NCBI RefSeq assembly: GCF_000308615.1 | Contig: NZ_BAGB01000025.1 | Location: forward strand, 1-64,000 | Source: Nocardia jiangxiensis NBRC 101359 | GTDB lineage: Bacteria; Actinomycetota; Actinomycetes; Mycobacteriales; Mycobacteriaceae | DNA length: 64,000 nt | Direction of reading: 5' to 3' | In this document: positions 14,866-23,791 of the stretch, piece by piece | Layout of the letters: every line of letters starts with the position of its first letter | Position numbering within the stretch: position 1 is the stretch's first letter | Translations under genes and position numbers: made by a program | Notes under the pieces: model-generated | Database searches by the model: none | What the model was told of the DNA's origin: nothing | Seen by the model: only the letters and a program-made list of their open reading frames with translations

Positions 14866-15752
14866 CCACCACACTACGGCCTCCGCTCACGCAGCCGCAG
14901 CAGCCGGGCTCCGCGTCCGAACCGCAGTTGCGGGGGGCCTCGGTCCTGTCGCGGGTGGGGAGGCAACTGAAGGAGCGGCCGGCGCGCTCACTGGCGACGA
15001 TCGGCCGCACGGCCGAGCTCACCGTGGAGGTGTTGCGGTACACGTTCGTGGATCTGGTCCGCATGCGCCTGCCGATGGGCGAGGTTGTGGATCAGATGTG
15101 GACGTTGTTGAAGGTGACCTCACTGCCGGCGCTGTTGATGGCGATCCCGGTCGGTGCGGAGGTCGCGGTCGAGGTCGGCGGCATCATGAACCAGGTCGGC
15201 GCCAACTCACTGGCGGGCGCGGCGTCGGGTCTGGGTGTGGTCGGTCAGGGCGCGCCGATGGCCGCGGGCCTGCTGATGAGTGGTGCGGCCGCGTCGGCGA
15301 TCGCCTCGGACCTGGGTGCGCGCTCGATCCGTGAGGAGATCGACGCCATGCGAGTGATGGGTGTGGATCCGGTGGAGCGGTTGGTGATGCCGCGCTTGTT
15401 GGCGATGGTCGCGATCGCACCCATTCTGTGCATCATCATCGTGGCGGCCGGTGTGTTCGCTGGCCTGATTATTTCGGCGAATGTGAATCATGTTGTGCCG
15501 GGAAGCTTCTGGGCTTCGTTCGGCGCGTTTGCCACGACGACGGATTTGGCGTTCTCGGTGTTGAAGGCGTTGGTGTTCGCGGTGATCGTGGTGTTGATCG
15601 CGAGTCTGCGCGGCCTGGAGGCCAAGGGCGGCCCGAAGGGCGTGGCGAATGCGGTGAATGCGTCGGTGGTGCTGAGTGTGTTCTGCATCTTCGTGATGAA
15701 CCTGCTGATCACCCAGTTGCAGACGATGTTCTTCCCGGACCGATTGGCGTGA
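14862..15752 (+). CDS. yrbEA: YrbE/MlaE-family permease A of the mce operon
   Basis: 296 residues from ATG 14862. The MlaE core is clear: LLKVTSLPALLMAIPVGAEV, GQGAPMAAGLLMSGAAASAI, the conserved cytoplasmic EEIDAMRVMGVDP loop, then membrane helices to MNLLITQLQTMFFP. YrbE proteins form the heteromeric membrane channel of Mce importers and contact the Mkl ATPase through the EExDA loop. The polar, Pro/Gln-rich N-terminus (first about 40 residues) is cytoplasmic. The stop overlaps the start of yrbEB by one base. Confidence 0.92.
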   Translation: MTTTLRPPLTQPQQPGSASEPQLRGASVLSRVGRQLKERPARSLATIGRTAELTVEVLRYTFVDLVRMRLPMGEVVDQMWTLLKVTSLPALLMAIPVGAEVAVEVGGIMNQVGANSLAGAASGLGVVGQGAPMAAGLLMSGAAASAIASDLGARSIREEIDAMRVMGVDPVERLVMPRLLAMVAIAPILCIIIVAAGVFAGLIISANVNHVVPGSFWASFGAFATTTDLAFSVLKALVFAVIVVLIASLRGLEAKGGPKGVANAVNASVVLSVFCIFVMNLLITQLQTMFFPDRLA

Positions 15753-16633
15753 TGATGACCACTCCTGCTTCGAAATACGTTCCGGCGCCGTTCTCCTCGG
15801 TGCTGATGCGGTCGGTCCGGTCGGCCGGGCGCCGGCTTTCCGACATGCTCGGTGAGATCGGTCAGGTCGGGGTGTTCACCGGCAAGACGCTGATCCTGTT
15901 GCCGAAGACGGTCAAGCATTACCGGTCCGCGACGTGGAAGACGATGAACGGGATGGCCTGGGGGAGTGGGTCGTTGATCGTCGACGGCGGTGTGGTGAGC
16001 CTGATGCTGTTCCTGGGGGTGGCGGTCGGCGCGGTGGTGGCGATCGAGGCGTTCATGGCGTTCAATCTGCTGGGCTTCGGTGCGTTGACCGGAATCGTCG
16101 GGTCGTTCGGCAATCTCCGGGTGATCGCGCCGATCATCACCGGTATCGGATTCGCCGCGCAGGCGGGGTGCCGCATGACCGCGGAGATCGGTGCGATGCG
16201 GATCTCGGAGGAGATCGATGCGACCGAATCGATGGGCCTGCAGGCGATTCCGTTCGTGGTGGGTACCCGGGTGATCGGTGGGATGTTGATCGTGCTGCCC
16301 GGGTATCTGATGGCACTGGTGGTCAGCTTCTTCACTTGCGGGCTGATCGTGAAGGTCTTCGACAATCAGGCTGCGGGCACCTACGACCATTACTTCACGC
16401 AGATGCTGACGCTGCCGGATCTGGGTGCGTCGCTGGCCAAGGTGCTGGTGTTCTGCGTGATGGTGACCCTGATCCATTGCTACTACGGATACTTCGCCAG
16501 CGGCGGGCCGGCCGGTGTGGGTGCGGCGTCGGGGCGGGCGATCCGCGCCAGCCTGGTGGCGATCGTGGTGTTGAACTTTGCAATGACAGTGGCCATCTGG
16601 GGTTTGAGTCCCATGTTGGTCTTCAAAGGATGA
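15752..16633 (+). CDS. yrbEB: YrbE/MlaE-family permease B of the mce operon
   Basis: 293 residues. The start ATG 15752 overlaps the TGA of yrbEA; ATG 15755 follows immediately. MlaE signature elements are present: GGVVSLMLFLGVAVGAVVAI, ITGIGFAAQAGCRMTAEIGA, the SEEIDATESMG loop and a C-terminal helix ending GLSPMLVFKG. It is the second half of the predicted transmembrane heterodimer with yrbEA, energised by Mkl. Four bases separate its stop from mceA. Confidence 0.92.
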   Translation: MMTTPASKYVPAPFSSVLMRSVRSAGRRLSDMLGEIGQVGVFTGKTLILLPKTVKHYRSATWKTMNGMAWGSGSLIVDGGVVSLMLFLGVAVGAVVAIEAFMAFNLLGFGALTGIVGSFGNLRVIAPIITGIGFAAQAGCRMTAEIGAMRISEEIDATESMGLQAIPFVVGTRVIGGMLIVLPGYLMALVVSFFTCGLIVKVFDNQAAGTYDHYFTQMLTLPDLGASLAKVLVFCVMVTLIHCYYGYFASGGPAGVGAASGRAIRASLVAIVVLNFAMTVAIWGLSPMLVFKG

Positions 16634-16637
16634 GGCG

Positions 16638-17732
16638 ATGAGCAAACCGAGAAACCAGGACTTCCTGCGCGGTACCGACGCCCAGCAGACCCGCGTCGTC
16701 ACCATCGCCGCGGTCGCCATGATCGCGATCGTGGCCGTGGTGGTGGTGGGCATGGTGTGGGTTCGTCCCCACGTGGAAAAGCCCAGCGGAATGCCGCTGA
16801 GCGTCGATGTCCCGTTCGTCGCGCCCGGTGTCGGTAAGGGCACCAAGGTGATCCTGCACGGCGCCGAGGTTGGCGAGCTCACCGATCTGGCCAATCACGG
16901 CGACGGGGTCGTGCGGATGAGCCTGTTGCTGAACCCGGGCCAGGTGCATGGTTTGACCGACGACTTCGACGTCGACTTCCGTCCCGAGAACTACTTCGGT
17001 ATCAGCGCGGTCAACCTCGTCACCAAGGCCGGTGGCAAGCAGCTGGCTTCGGGTCAGGTGCTGAATCGGATGCCGACGGGTGATTTCACCATGTCGACGA
17101 TGCTGCAGAAGGGGTCGATCGCGATCGACGGCACGCTGACCGATTCGATGATCCAGTCTCTGAACAAGGTCATCAAGTACACCGACGGCCTGACTCCGAT
17201 GATTCAGACCGGCATCGTGTTCGCCGACCGCGTGGCCAAGGCCCAGCAGGCGATGCCGAGCGAATTGTTCGGCCGTGCCGACGATATTCTGCAGGTGCTG
17301 CCGGCATTCAGTCAGCAGGCGATCGACATGTTGTACAACATATACAACGACGATTACAACAAGTCCGGGCCCGGCGGCTCCTTCGGTGCGAACGAGGCCG
17401 CGTTCTCCGATATCGATAAGGGCCTGGGCCTGGCCGCGACCGACTTGTTCGGGTCGGCGGGCAAGTTGCTGGCCTCGCATGAGCACGAGCTCACGCCGGA
17501 TGTTCAGTTGGTGCAGGCTTTGGTGGATGCGTTGCCGCACATGATGGACGGTGGCGCGATGCCCGGCAAGCTCTCGACGCTGGTGGATCGCTACAACCGC
17601 GCGTTCAGCAATGGGCCCGAGGGCTCGAAGACGTTGAACATGCGGGTGGTGCTCGATGATCTGCCCGGCATGGCCGCACCGCTGGCGGCGACCGGTCTGC
17701 CGCAGGTTCCGGGGCAGGGGGCCGAGCGATGA
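16638..17732 (+). CDS. mceA: MceA: first MCE-domain substrate-binding protein of the operon
   Basis: 364 residues. A single N-terminal membrane anchor (about residues 19-42) precedes an MCE/MlaD domain beginning LSVDVPFVAPGVGKGTKVIL and containing YFGISAVNLVTKAGG. A long helical region follows. Mce proteins form a hexameric periplasmic tunnel that carries lipids to the YrbE permease. The chain is shorter than mycobacterial MceA proteins and lacks an extended tail. The stop overlaps the start of mceB (ATGA). Confidence 0.88.
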   Translation: MSKPRNQDFLRGTDAQQTRVVTIAAVAMIAIVAVVVVGMVWVRPHVEKPSGMPLSVDVPFVAPGVGKGTKVILHGAEVGELTDLANHGDGVVRMSLLLNPGQVHGLTDDFDVDFRPENYFGISAVNLVTKAGGKQLASGQVLNRMPTGDFTMSTMLQKGSIAIDGTLTDSMIQSLNKVIKYTDGLTPMIQTGIVFADRVAKAQQAMPSELFGRADDILQVLPAFSQQAIDMLYNIYNDDYNKSGPGGSFGANEAAFSDIDKGLGLAATDLFGSAGKLLASHEHELTPDVQLVQALVDALPHMMDGGAMPGKLSTLVDRYNRAFSNGPEGSKTLNMRVVLDDLPGMAAPLAATGLPQVPGQGAER

Positions 17733-18736
17733 GCCCGAAGGTCACATTGGTTGCGACGCTGGTGAAGCTGGCGTGTGCGGGCGTGGTGGCGGCCTTGCTG
17801 ACCGTGATCGTGGTCAATGGGATCAAGAACCCGGACGAGCACGCGGATCGGCACTATGTCGCGGATTTCACCGATGTGTCGGGTTTGCACGTCGATGGTG
17901 ATATTCGCAGTAAGGGTGTGCAGGTCGGCAAGGTGACCTCGATCGACCTGATCCGTCAGGGCGGCCGCAGTATCGCTAAAGTGGGGTTCACGCTGGAGAA
18001 GCCGTTCGAGCTGACCGACAATACGGTGCTGGCGGTGAAGTACCAGAACCTGACCGGTATCCGGTATGTGGATCTGCAGGTTCCCGCCCAGCCCGGTCAG
18101 CGGATCGATCATCTGACGACCCAGCAGACGCGGCCGTCGTTCGATATCACGCAGCTGTTCAACGGTTTGCAGCCGGTGCTGGCCACGATGAGCACCGATC
18201 AGATCAACGCGTTCACCCAGAACGCGATCACCGTGTTGCAGGGCGACGGTGGAGGTTTGGCGCCGATGATGGACAGTGTCCAGCAGCTGGCGGATATGGC
18301 GCGTGATCGTCAGCAGGTGATCTCGACGCTGACCTCGAATATCGCGCACATCTCGGACTCGATGGGCGGTCGTTCGCCGCAGGTCATGGATTTCATGCAT
18401 GCGGCGGAGATCCCGATCGACAAGGCGAATTCCATCCTGGACAAGTTCTACGAGACCAGTACTTTCGGACCGGAGTTCATGACCCCGGTGCACCGTTTGA
18501 TCGTCGAGCTCGGTTTGAATGGCGAGTTCGATGTCGACCAGTTGCTGCAGCACACGTTCTCCTCACTGCCCGCCGCAGCGAATGCGTTGCGGTTGCTGCC
18601 GGTGACCATCGCCGGTTTGCAGTTGCCGGCGATGGTGGCCGGGCAAACCCTGGGCTGCAGCAAGGGCGTGGTGAAACTTCCTACGGACGTCAAGGTCCTG
18701 CTCAACGGCAGTGAGGTCGTGGCATGCAACAAGTAA
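17729..18736 (+). CDS. mceB: MceB: MCE-domain protein
   Basis: 335 residues from ATG 17729, overlapping mceA by 4 bases. N-terminal anchor (residues 8-30, LVKLACAGVVAALLTVIVVN), then an MCE domain: YVADFTDVSGLHVDGDIRSK, GVQVGKVTSIDL and LTGIRYVDLQ. A helical domain and a short C-terminal segment with two Cys (LGCSKG and VVACNK) follow, possibly a disulfide. It is the second subunit of the importer tunnel. Confidence 0.88.
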   Translation: MSPKVTLVATLVKLACAGVVAALLTVIVVNGIKNPDEHADRHYVADFTDVSGLHVDGDIRSKGVQVGKVTSIDLIRQGGRSIAKVGFTLEKPFELTDNTVLAVKYQNLTGIRYVDLQVPAQPGQRIDHLTTQQTRPSFDITQLFNGLQPVLATMSTDQINAFTQNAITVLQGDGGGLAPMMDSVQQLADMARDRQQVISTLTSNIAHISDSMGGRSPQVMDFMHAAEIPIDKANSILDKFYETSTFGPEFMTPVHRLIVELGLNGEFDVDQLLQHTFSSLPAAANALRLLPVTIAGLQLPAMVAGQTLGCSKGVVKLPTDVKVLLNGSEVVACNK

Positions 18737-19737
18737 GGCAACCGGCCGCCGGCGTGAAGGCCGTGCTGGGCCGGATTCGGCACAGCCACATGCTGTTGGG
18801 GTCGGTGGTGGTGCTGGTCGCGGTGATCGCCCTGGCGGCGGCGGGGCTGCTGTATATGCGTCCGATGAACCAGAAGACGATCCGGTTCGAGACCACCGAC
18901 GCCTCCTCGATCAATGTCGGGGAGAGCGTGCGCGTGGCCGGTATCGATGTCGGCAAGGTATCGAAGGTGTCGATCCGGCCGGCCACGGTGCAGGTCGAGG
19001 CCCGGGTCTCCGACAGCACGTTCGTTGGCACGGATTCCACGGTCGAGGTCAGGATGCTGACCCCGGTCGGTGGTTATGCGGTGACCGTGGTTCCGGCGGG
19101 CACCGAAGCGTTGGGCGAGAAGGTGATTCCGGTCGATCACGTCAGCGTCCCGTACTCGATCGGCGACGTGCTGCAGGCCGTGCCGCACACCACGGACAAC
19201 GTCAAGGGCGGCACGATCGACGCCAACATCGATCAGGTAGCCCAAGCGCTGCAACACAATTCGTCCTCGGTCTCCTCGATCATCCAGGGCATGAACAGCA
19301 TCGCGACCGTGATGGACCAGCAACGCGAGCAGGTCCGCACGATCACCGATCTGGCCTCGGAATATCTGCAGTCGTTCAACAGCAGCCGCGAGTGGGTGTT
19401 CGAACTCCTGCGCAAAACCGAGATGGTCCTGACCACCTATGACAACACCCACGTCGGATTCAACGAGGCCTACCGGCTGCTGGGTGACGTGTTGTATCGG
19501 GTGACGCCGGTGATGCGTTTCCTGCTCGAGCACAACCCCCAGATCAAGCCGATGATCGAGAAGCTGCGGTCCTCGATCACCGACTTCCAGACCTCTATGG
19601 GCCCGGCCCTGGACCAGCTCGAGAACCTGCGGGATCGGCTGGCGGCGTGGCTGGGACCGGACGGGCTGGCGACCCTGGGTGGGGGAACGATATCGGCCGC
19701 GGACATCTGTGTCCCGCTTCCCGGACGGGCGTGCTGA
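18724..19737 (+). CDS. mceC: MceC: MCE-domain protein
   Basis: 337 residues, overlapping mceB by 13 bases. Anchor helix at about residues 22-44 (HMLLGSVVVLVAVIALAAAG), MCE domain with RFETTDASSINVGESVRVAG, VGKVSKVSI and LTPVGGYAVTVVP, then a helical coiled region ending ISAADICVPLPGRAC. The C-terminal Cys pair is similar to mceB. One base separates its stop from mceD. Confidence 0.88.
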   Translation: MQQVRQPAAGVKAVLGRIRHSHMLLGSVVVLVAVIALAAAGLLYMRPMNQKTIRFETTDASSINVGESVRVAGIDVGKVSKVSIRPATVQVEARVSDSTFVGTDSTVEVRMLTPVGGYAVTVVPAGTEALGEKVIPVDHVSVPYSIGDVLQAVPHTTDNVKGGTIDANIDQVAQALQHNSSSVSSIIQGMNSIATVMDQQREQVRTITDLASEYLQSFNSSREWVFELLRKTEMVLTTYDNTHVGFNEAYRLLGDVLYRVTPVMRFLLEHNPQIKPMIEKLRSSITDFQTSMGPALDQLENLRDRLAAWLGPDGLATLGGGTISAADICVPLPGRAC

Positions 19738-19738
19738 G

Positions 19739-20842
19739 ATGAAGAAGAATCGCAAAGTAGCGCTCGTGTCCGCCGTGGTGGTGGGCCTCGCGGCCACCGG
19801 TGCGGTGGGATACGCGGCTAGCACCGACGGCGGCGGGTCCGGCGGAGGATCGGGCTTTTGTGCCGACATGTCCGACACGGTGGGTCTGTATCCGGGGAAT
19901 CCGGTGACTCAGATGGGTTTCAAGGTCGGGCACGTCGAGAGTGTGCACCCGGAGGGCGATCACGTAAAGGTCACTTTCAGTCTCGATGCCGGGCGGGCGT
20001 ATCCGGCGGATGTGAAGGCGGTGACGCGCTCGAAGTCGCTGCTGGCCGATCGCAGCCTGGAATTGGTCGGTAACTACACTTCCGGTCCGAAACTGGCTGC
20101 GGGCCTGTGTGTTCCGACTTCGCGGACGTTCACACCGAAGAGTATTTCCCAGATCGCCGGGTCGGCGGCGGATTTCATCGATGCGATGAGCCCGAACGAC
20201 AACAAGAAGAGCTTCCAGCAGGCGGTCGACGGTTTCGACAAGGCCATGCACGGCAACGGCGAGCTGGCCAGCCAGATGATGCAGCATGCCTCGGAGGCGA
20301 TGTCGAGCCCGAACCAGTTCGTCTCGGACATCGGCTCGATCATCCACAACATGGCGCCCATGAGCGACGAAGCGCTGAAGAAATGGGCGACCATTCAGTC
20401 GATCCTCGACCAGGCGCCGGCGATCGCGCCGGCCGCTACCGATCTGATTGCGGCTGCGAACAAAGTCGCCGTCGGTTCTGTCGGGTGGCTGGTCGCCACG
20501 CTGTACATGATCCAGTCCGACTACGGCGACTTGCTGTGGCCGTCGCTGGATGGCCCGGTGTCCGATGCGATCCATCTGGCGGCGGGTCATTCGAAGGATC
20601 TTGCGGGACTGGTGGATTCGATCCCGTCGGTGGCTTCGGTGCTGCGGCAACAGTCGCACAGCTCGGGCGGGCTGGCCGTGGCCTACCAGCCGCCGACGGT
20701 GCAGGTGAATGCGCCCGACGCGGGGCAGATGTGCGATGTGCTCAACCACATGACCGCGGGCAGTTGCACCAACGCGGGCGGGCATGTCCAGGTGTCCGCG
20801 TTGCGGCTGCTGGACCTGGTTGTTGCGAAGGGAAGTAGATGA
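19739..20842 (+). CDS. mceD: MceD: MCE-domain protein
   Basis: 367 residues from ATG 19739, picked because it directly follows the mceC stop and begins a typical exported start (MKKNRKVALVSAVVVGLAAT). The MCE domain begins FCADMSDTVGLYPGNPVTQM with GFKVGHVESV and SLLADRSLELVG. A Gly/Ser linker (GGGSGGGSG) lies between the anchor and the domain. Cys residues occur at the domain start and near the C-terminus (MCDVL, GSCTN). The stop overlaps mceE by 4 bases. Confidence 0.86.
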   Translation: MKKNRKVALVSAVVVGLAATGAVGYAASTDGGGSGGGSGFCADMSDTVGLYPGNPVTQMGFKVGHVESVHPEGDHVKVTFSLDAGRAYPADVKAVTRSKSLLADRSLELVGNYTSGPKLAAGLCVPTSRTFTPKSISQIAGSAADFIDAMSPNDNKKSFQQAVDGFDKAMHGNGELASQMMQHASEAMSSPNQFVSDIGSIIHNMAPMSDEALKKWATIQSILDQAPAIAPAATDLIAAANKVAVGSVGWLVATLYMIQSDYGDLLWPSLDGPVSDAIHLAAGHSKDLAGLVDSIPSVASVLRQQSHSSGGLAVAYQPPTVQVNAPDAGQMCDVLNHMTAGSCTNAGGHVQVSALRLLDLVVAKGSR

Positions 20843-21846
20843 AACTCTCGACCAGGCTCAAGGCCGGTATGGGCGCGGCCGCATTGTGCTGCAGTGTCGT
20901 GGTGACCAGCACCGCGTGCTCGCTGGGCCCGAACGATCTGCCGTCGGTGACGGGTGGGATCGGCAAGTCGTACGACCTGACCGTGCAGTTCGCCAGCGTG
21001 ATGAACCTGCCCGCGGGTGCGGACGTCATGATGGACGGCCTGCGCGTGGGGGTGGTGCACAGCGTGGATGTGTCCCCGGGCCGGGATGTGTCGGTGGCCG
21101 TGCAGATGAAGGCCGGCACCCGGGTGCCGGTCGACGCGCACGCGATCATCCGCCAGGACACCCTGCTCGGTGACACCTATCTCGAGCTGGATCACGACCC
21201 GAACACGCCCATGACCACTGTGCTGCAGCCGGATGGCGTTATTCCGGTGAGCCGCACCACGTCTCCGCCGCAGCTCGAGGACACCATGGCGGTGCTGGCC
21301 TACTTCGTCAACGGCGGCAGCATCCAGAAGGTGGAGGACGCGATGACCCGGATCAACCGGGTGATGCCGAATCTGCCCGATGTGCAGAACATGGCCTCGG
21401 TCGTGGCCGCCGATTTCCACGACCTGTCCCGGAACACCGGCCAGATCGACCGGATGCTCAACGGCGCCAACGCCACCGCCGCCGCGATCGACGCCAACAA
21501 CCCCACCCTCGCCGAGATATTCTCCCAGCACGGAGTACGTTTCTGGTATCTGGCGGCCAAGGACATCGTCTCGTATATTGCGCAGATTCTGCCCGCAATC
21601 GGCAGCATCTTCAAGGGCGGGCTCTGGATGGTCCCGATGCTGGACTCGCTGGCCAATGCCGGCGGGCAGATCCGCGACATCTACGACGTCACCTCCTCGG
21701 ACAAGCTGACCAACTTCCTGCAGAACACGGTGGCGCCGTTCGTGAAGGACCCGTCGGTGAACATTCGGTCGGTGCAATCCGCAAAGGGCGATCAGGTGAT
21801 CGGTGATGTGGAGAATGTGCTGCGCATGCTGGGAGCGGTGAAATGA
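20839..21846 (+). CDS. mceE: MceE: lipoprotein MCE subunit
   Basis: 335 residues. The N-terminus is a lipoprotein signal with lipobox TSTAC-S (acylated Cys at about residue 27), as is standard for the fifth Mce protein (LprK-like). The MCE domain follows: YDLTVQFASVMNLPAGADVM, GLRVGVVHSVD and LLGDTYLELDHD. A helical region and a short tail without extension complete it. It would be anchored in the outer leaflet by lipid, unlike the other five subunits. Confidence 0.9.
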   Translation: MKLSTRLKAGMGAAALCCSVVVTSTACSLGPNDLPSVTGGIGKSYDLTVQFASVMNLPAGADVMMDGLRVGVVHSVDVSPGRDVSVAVQMKAGTRVPVDAHAIIRQDTLLGDTYLELDHDPNTPMTTVLQPDGVIPVSRTTSPPQLEDTMAVLAYFVNGGSIQKVEDAMTRINRVMPNLPDVQNMASVVAADFHDLSRNTGQIDRMLNGANATAAAIDANNPTLAEIFSQHGVRFWYLAAKDIVSYIAQILPAIGSIFKGGLWMVPMLDSLANAGGQIRDIYDVTSSDKLTNFLQNTVAPFVKDPSVNIRSVQSAKGDQVIGDVENVLRMLGAVK

Positions 21847-22805
21847 TCCTCACTAAGACACGTATTTCCGTTGCCGGGATGGCGGCGCTGGCGGTGGCGT
21901 CGTTCGTCTACATGGATCACCTCGGTCTCGAGACCGGGGTCATGGAGCACGTGCGCACCGTCAGTATGGCGGTGCCGGACACCAACGGCCTTGTCATCGG
22001 TTCCCGGGTGCTGCTGCGTGGTGTCCAGATCGGTCACGTCACCGACATCACCTCTTCGGCCGAGGGGGCGTCGGTGGCGATGAAATACGATGACGGGTAT
22101 CGGATCCCGGCCGACAGCCGGTTTCGGGTGGACAACCTGTCCGCGCTGGGTGAGGCCTACGTCGCGGTCACCCCGGACACCGAATCGGGCCCGTATCTGG
22201 CGAATCATGCCACCGTCAACCCCGCGGAGGTGACGGAGCCGACCACCTTCAAGGAGCTGTCGGCGCGGTTGACCCGCATGCTCGAACAGGTCGATCCGGA
22301 CAAGATTCGGGACGTCTTCCATGAGTTGAACGTCTCTCTGCCCGACGACACCCAGGTCCTGGGCAACCTGAATCATGCCGGTGAACTGCTGGCCACCATG
22401 ATCACCAACCAGGCGGACAGTCTCACCACGGTGTTCAAGGCCATGCAGCCTTTGCTGTTGCGCAGCGGGAAGGTGCCCGCAGACCTGGCCAACACCACGC
22501 CGACCATCGCGCAATTCGGTTCCACTTTCGGCGAATTGCTGAACGGGATCCGGTTCGCCCAGGGGAGGGGCCCAACCACGGTCGGCATCCGGGATGGTGC
22601 GGGCCCGTTCCTCGTCGACCTCCAGGGTTTCCTGGACAAGAATGCTACCGATCTGCACACGCTCGGTGTGGATCTGCTGCCGGGCGTGCGGGCCGGTGCC
22701 GCGGCGATGTCGACGGTGAACGTGGGTCAGGTGCTCGACAATGCGCTTGCCGCAACCGATTCCGGTGACAGCCTCACCATCCACCTCCGCGTGCCGGGAA
22801 AGTAG
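21843..22805 (+). CDS. mceF: MceF: MCE-domain protein
   Basis: 320 residues from ATG 21843, overlapping mceE by 4 bases. A short hydrophobic N-terminus (ISVAGMAALAVASFVYMDHL) leads into the MCE domain: TVSMAVPDTNGLVIGSRVLL, GVQIGHVTDI and LSALGEAYVAVTP. The helical second half ends HLRVPGK. It is the sixth and last tunnel subunit, so the operon encodes one complete Mce hexamer. Confidence 0.88.
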   Translation: MILTKTRISVAGMAALAVASFVYMDHLGLETGVMEHVRTVSMAVPDTNGLVIGSRVLLRGVQIGHVTDITSSAEGASVAMKYDDGYRIPADSRFRVDNLSALGEAYVAVTPDTESGPYLANHATVNPAEVTEPTTFKELSARLTRMLEQVDPDKIRDVFHELNVSLPDDTQVLGNLNHAGELLATMITNQADSLTTVFKAMQPLLLRSGKVPADLANTTPTIAQFGSTFGELLNGIRFAQGRGPTTVGIRDGAGPFLVDLQGFLDKNATDLHTLGVDLLPGVRAGAAAMSTVNVGQVLDNALAATDSGDSLTIHLRVPGK

Positions 22806-22867
22806 GTCGATACCGGACTGACAGCGAACGACCGTCGACCCGCCCGTTACTAGGAAGAGCAAGAAGA

Positions 22868-23527
22868 ATGACCCAGAAAACAGCACTGTTCGAAGACAAG
22901 CCCGGCACCGACGCGCCGGCCGACACCGATTCGCCGCAGCACAAGCGCGGATCCGCGGCCGTCGGCGCGGTCGTCCGCAGGGGACAGAGCGTCGGTGAAG
23001 CCGCCATCAAACTGAAGACGATCGTGTCCGCGGCGGTGGCCGCCGCGGTCGTCATCGCCCTGGGCGTGCTCGGCTGGCAGCTGCACTCCACATCGAACGA
23101 TCTCGATCACCTGCACGCCGGCATGGCCGCCCAGGCCCATGCCGAGCAGGTGGCCCTGGACTATGCCACCGGCGCCGCGCAGATGGACTTCCACGACCTG
23201 GCCTCGTGGCGCGGCCGGTTGACCAGGGGCACGAGCCCGGAGCTGTCCACCCGCCTGTCCCAGGCGGGCACCTCGATGGAGCAGATCATCACGCCGCTGC
23301 AGTGGGTGTCGACGGCCGCACCGGTCGCCGCCAAGGTCACCTCGGAGTCGAACGGGGCGTACTCGGTCGACTGCTTCGTCAACGTGCTTACCAAGAACAG
23401 TCAGGCACCCGACGGCATCCAATCCACGGCCACCTACAAACTGACCGTCGACAGTCACAAAAACTGGCTCATCACCGACATCGGCGGCATCGACTCGGCC
23501 CTGACGCCAGGCAAGGCACCGAGGTAA
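22868..23527 (+). CDS. Mce-associated membrane protein (Mam-like)
   Basis: 219 residues: a polar N-terminus (about 50 residues), one membrane helix (IVSAAVAAAVVIALGVLGWQ), then an extracytoplasmic NTF2-like domain with YATGAAQMDFHDLASW, PELSTRLSQAGTSMEQ and a final WLITDIGGID. Proteins of this design regularly follow mce operons and stabilise or assist the transporter. The gene starts 62 bases after mceF with AAGAGCAAGAAG upstream, so it is probably cotranscribed. Confidence 0.82.
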   Translation: MTQKTALFEDKPGTDAPADTDSPQHKRGSAAVGAVVRRGQSVGEAAIKLKTIVSAAVAAAVVIALGVLGWQLHSTSNDLDHLHAGMAAQAHAEQVALDYATGAAQMDFHDLASWRGRLTRGTSPELSTRLSQAGTSMEQIITPLQWVSTAAPVAAKVTSESNGAYSVDCFVNVLTKNSQAPDGIQSTATYKLTVDSHKNWLITDIGGIDSALTPGKAPR

Positions 23528-23656
23528 AGCACGTCGCACCCGATGTTACGGCCGTCACTGCGTATGTTCCCGAAATCGACGGCAAATTCGGCCGCTTCCG
23601 GGAAGGAATCCCGTACGCCGAGCATTTGCCGTAGCCACTGATCATCGAAGGAATCT

Positions 23657-23791
23657 ATGACACAAGCAACCACGGACTCGATCACCCTCGGGCGCTTACC
23701 CGACCACAGCCCTGTCACCCACAACCCTGCCGATCCGGACGCCACCACACCTGCTGGCGGACTTGGACACCAGCCGTCACCGTCCACGTGA
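23657..23791 (+). CDS. 44-residue hypothetical ORF, possibly truncated
   Basis: ATG 23657 has GAAGGA upstream with good spacing. It encodes MTQATTDSITLGRLPDHSPV then a Pro/Thr/Asp-rich stretch and stops at 23791, inside the margin of the IS1182-like remnant. It may be the surviving 5' end of a gene cut by that insertion. No family recognised. Confidence 0.3.
   Translation: MTQATTDSITLGRLPDHSPVTHNPADPDATTPAGGLGHQPSPST

Noticed and set aside
18448..19878. 476-codon minus-strand frame opposite mceC
   Set aside because: His/Arg/Asp-rich shadow translation of the Mce genes; no start signal or motif.
14862..22805. Assigning this operon to a named mycobacterial mce type such as mce4 (cholesterol)
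   Set aside because: Gene order is common to all mce operons; subtype needs a phylogeny that cannot be done by eye.
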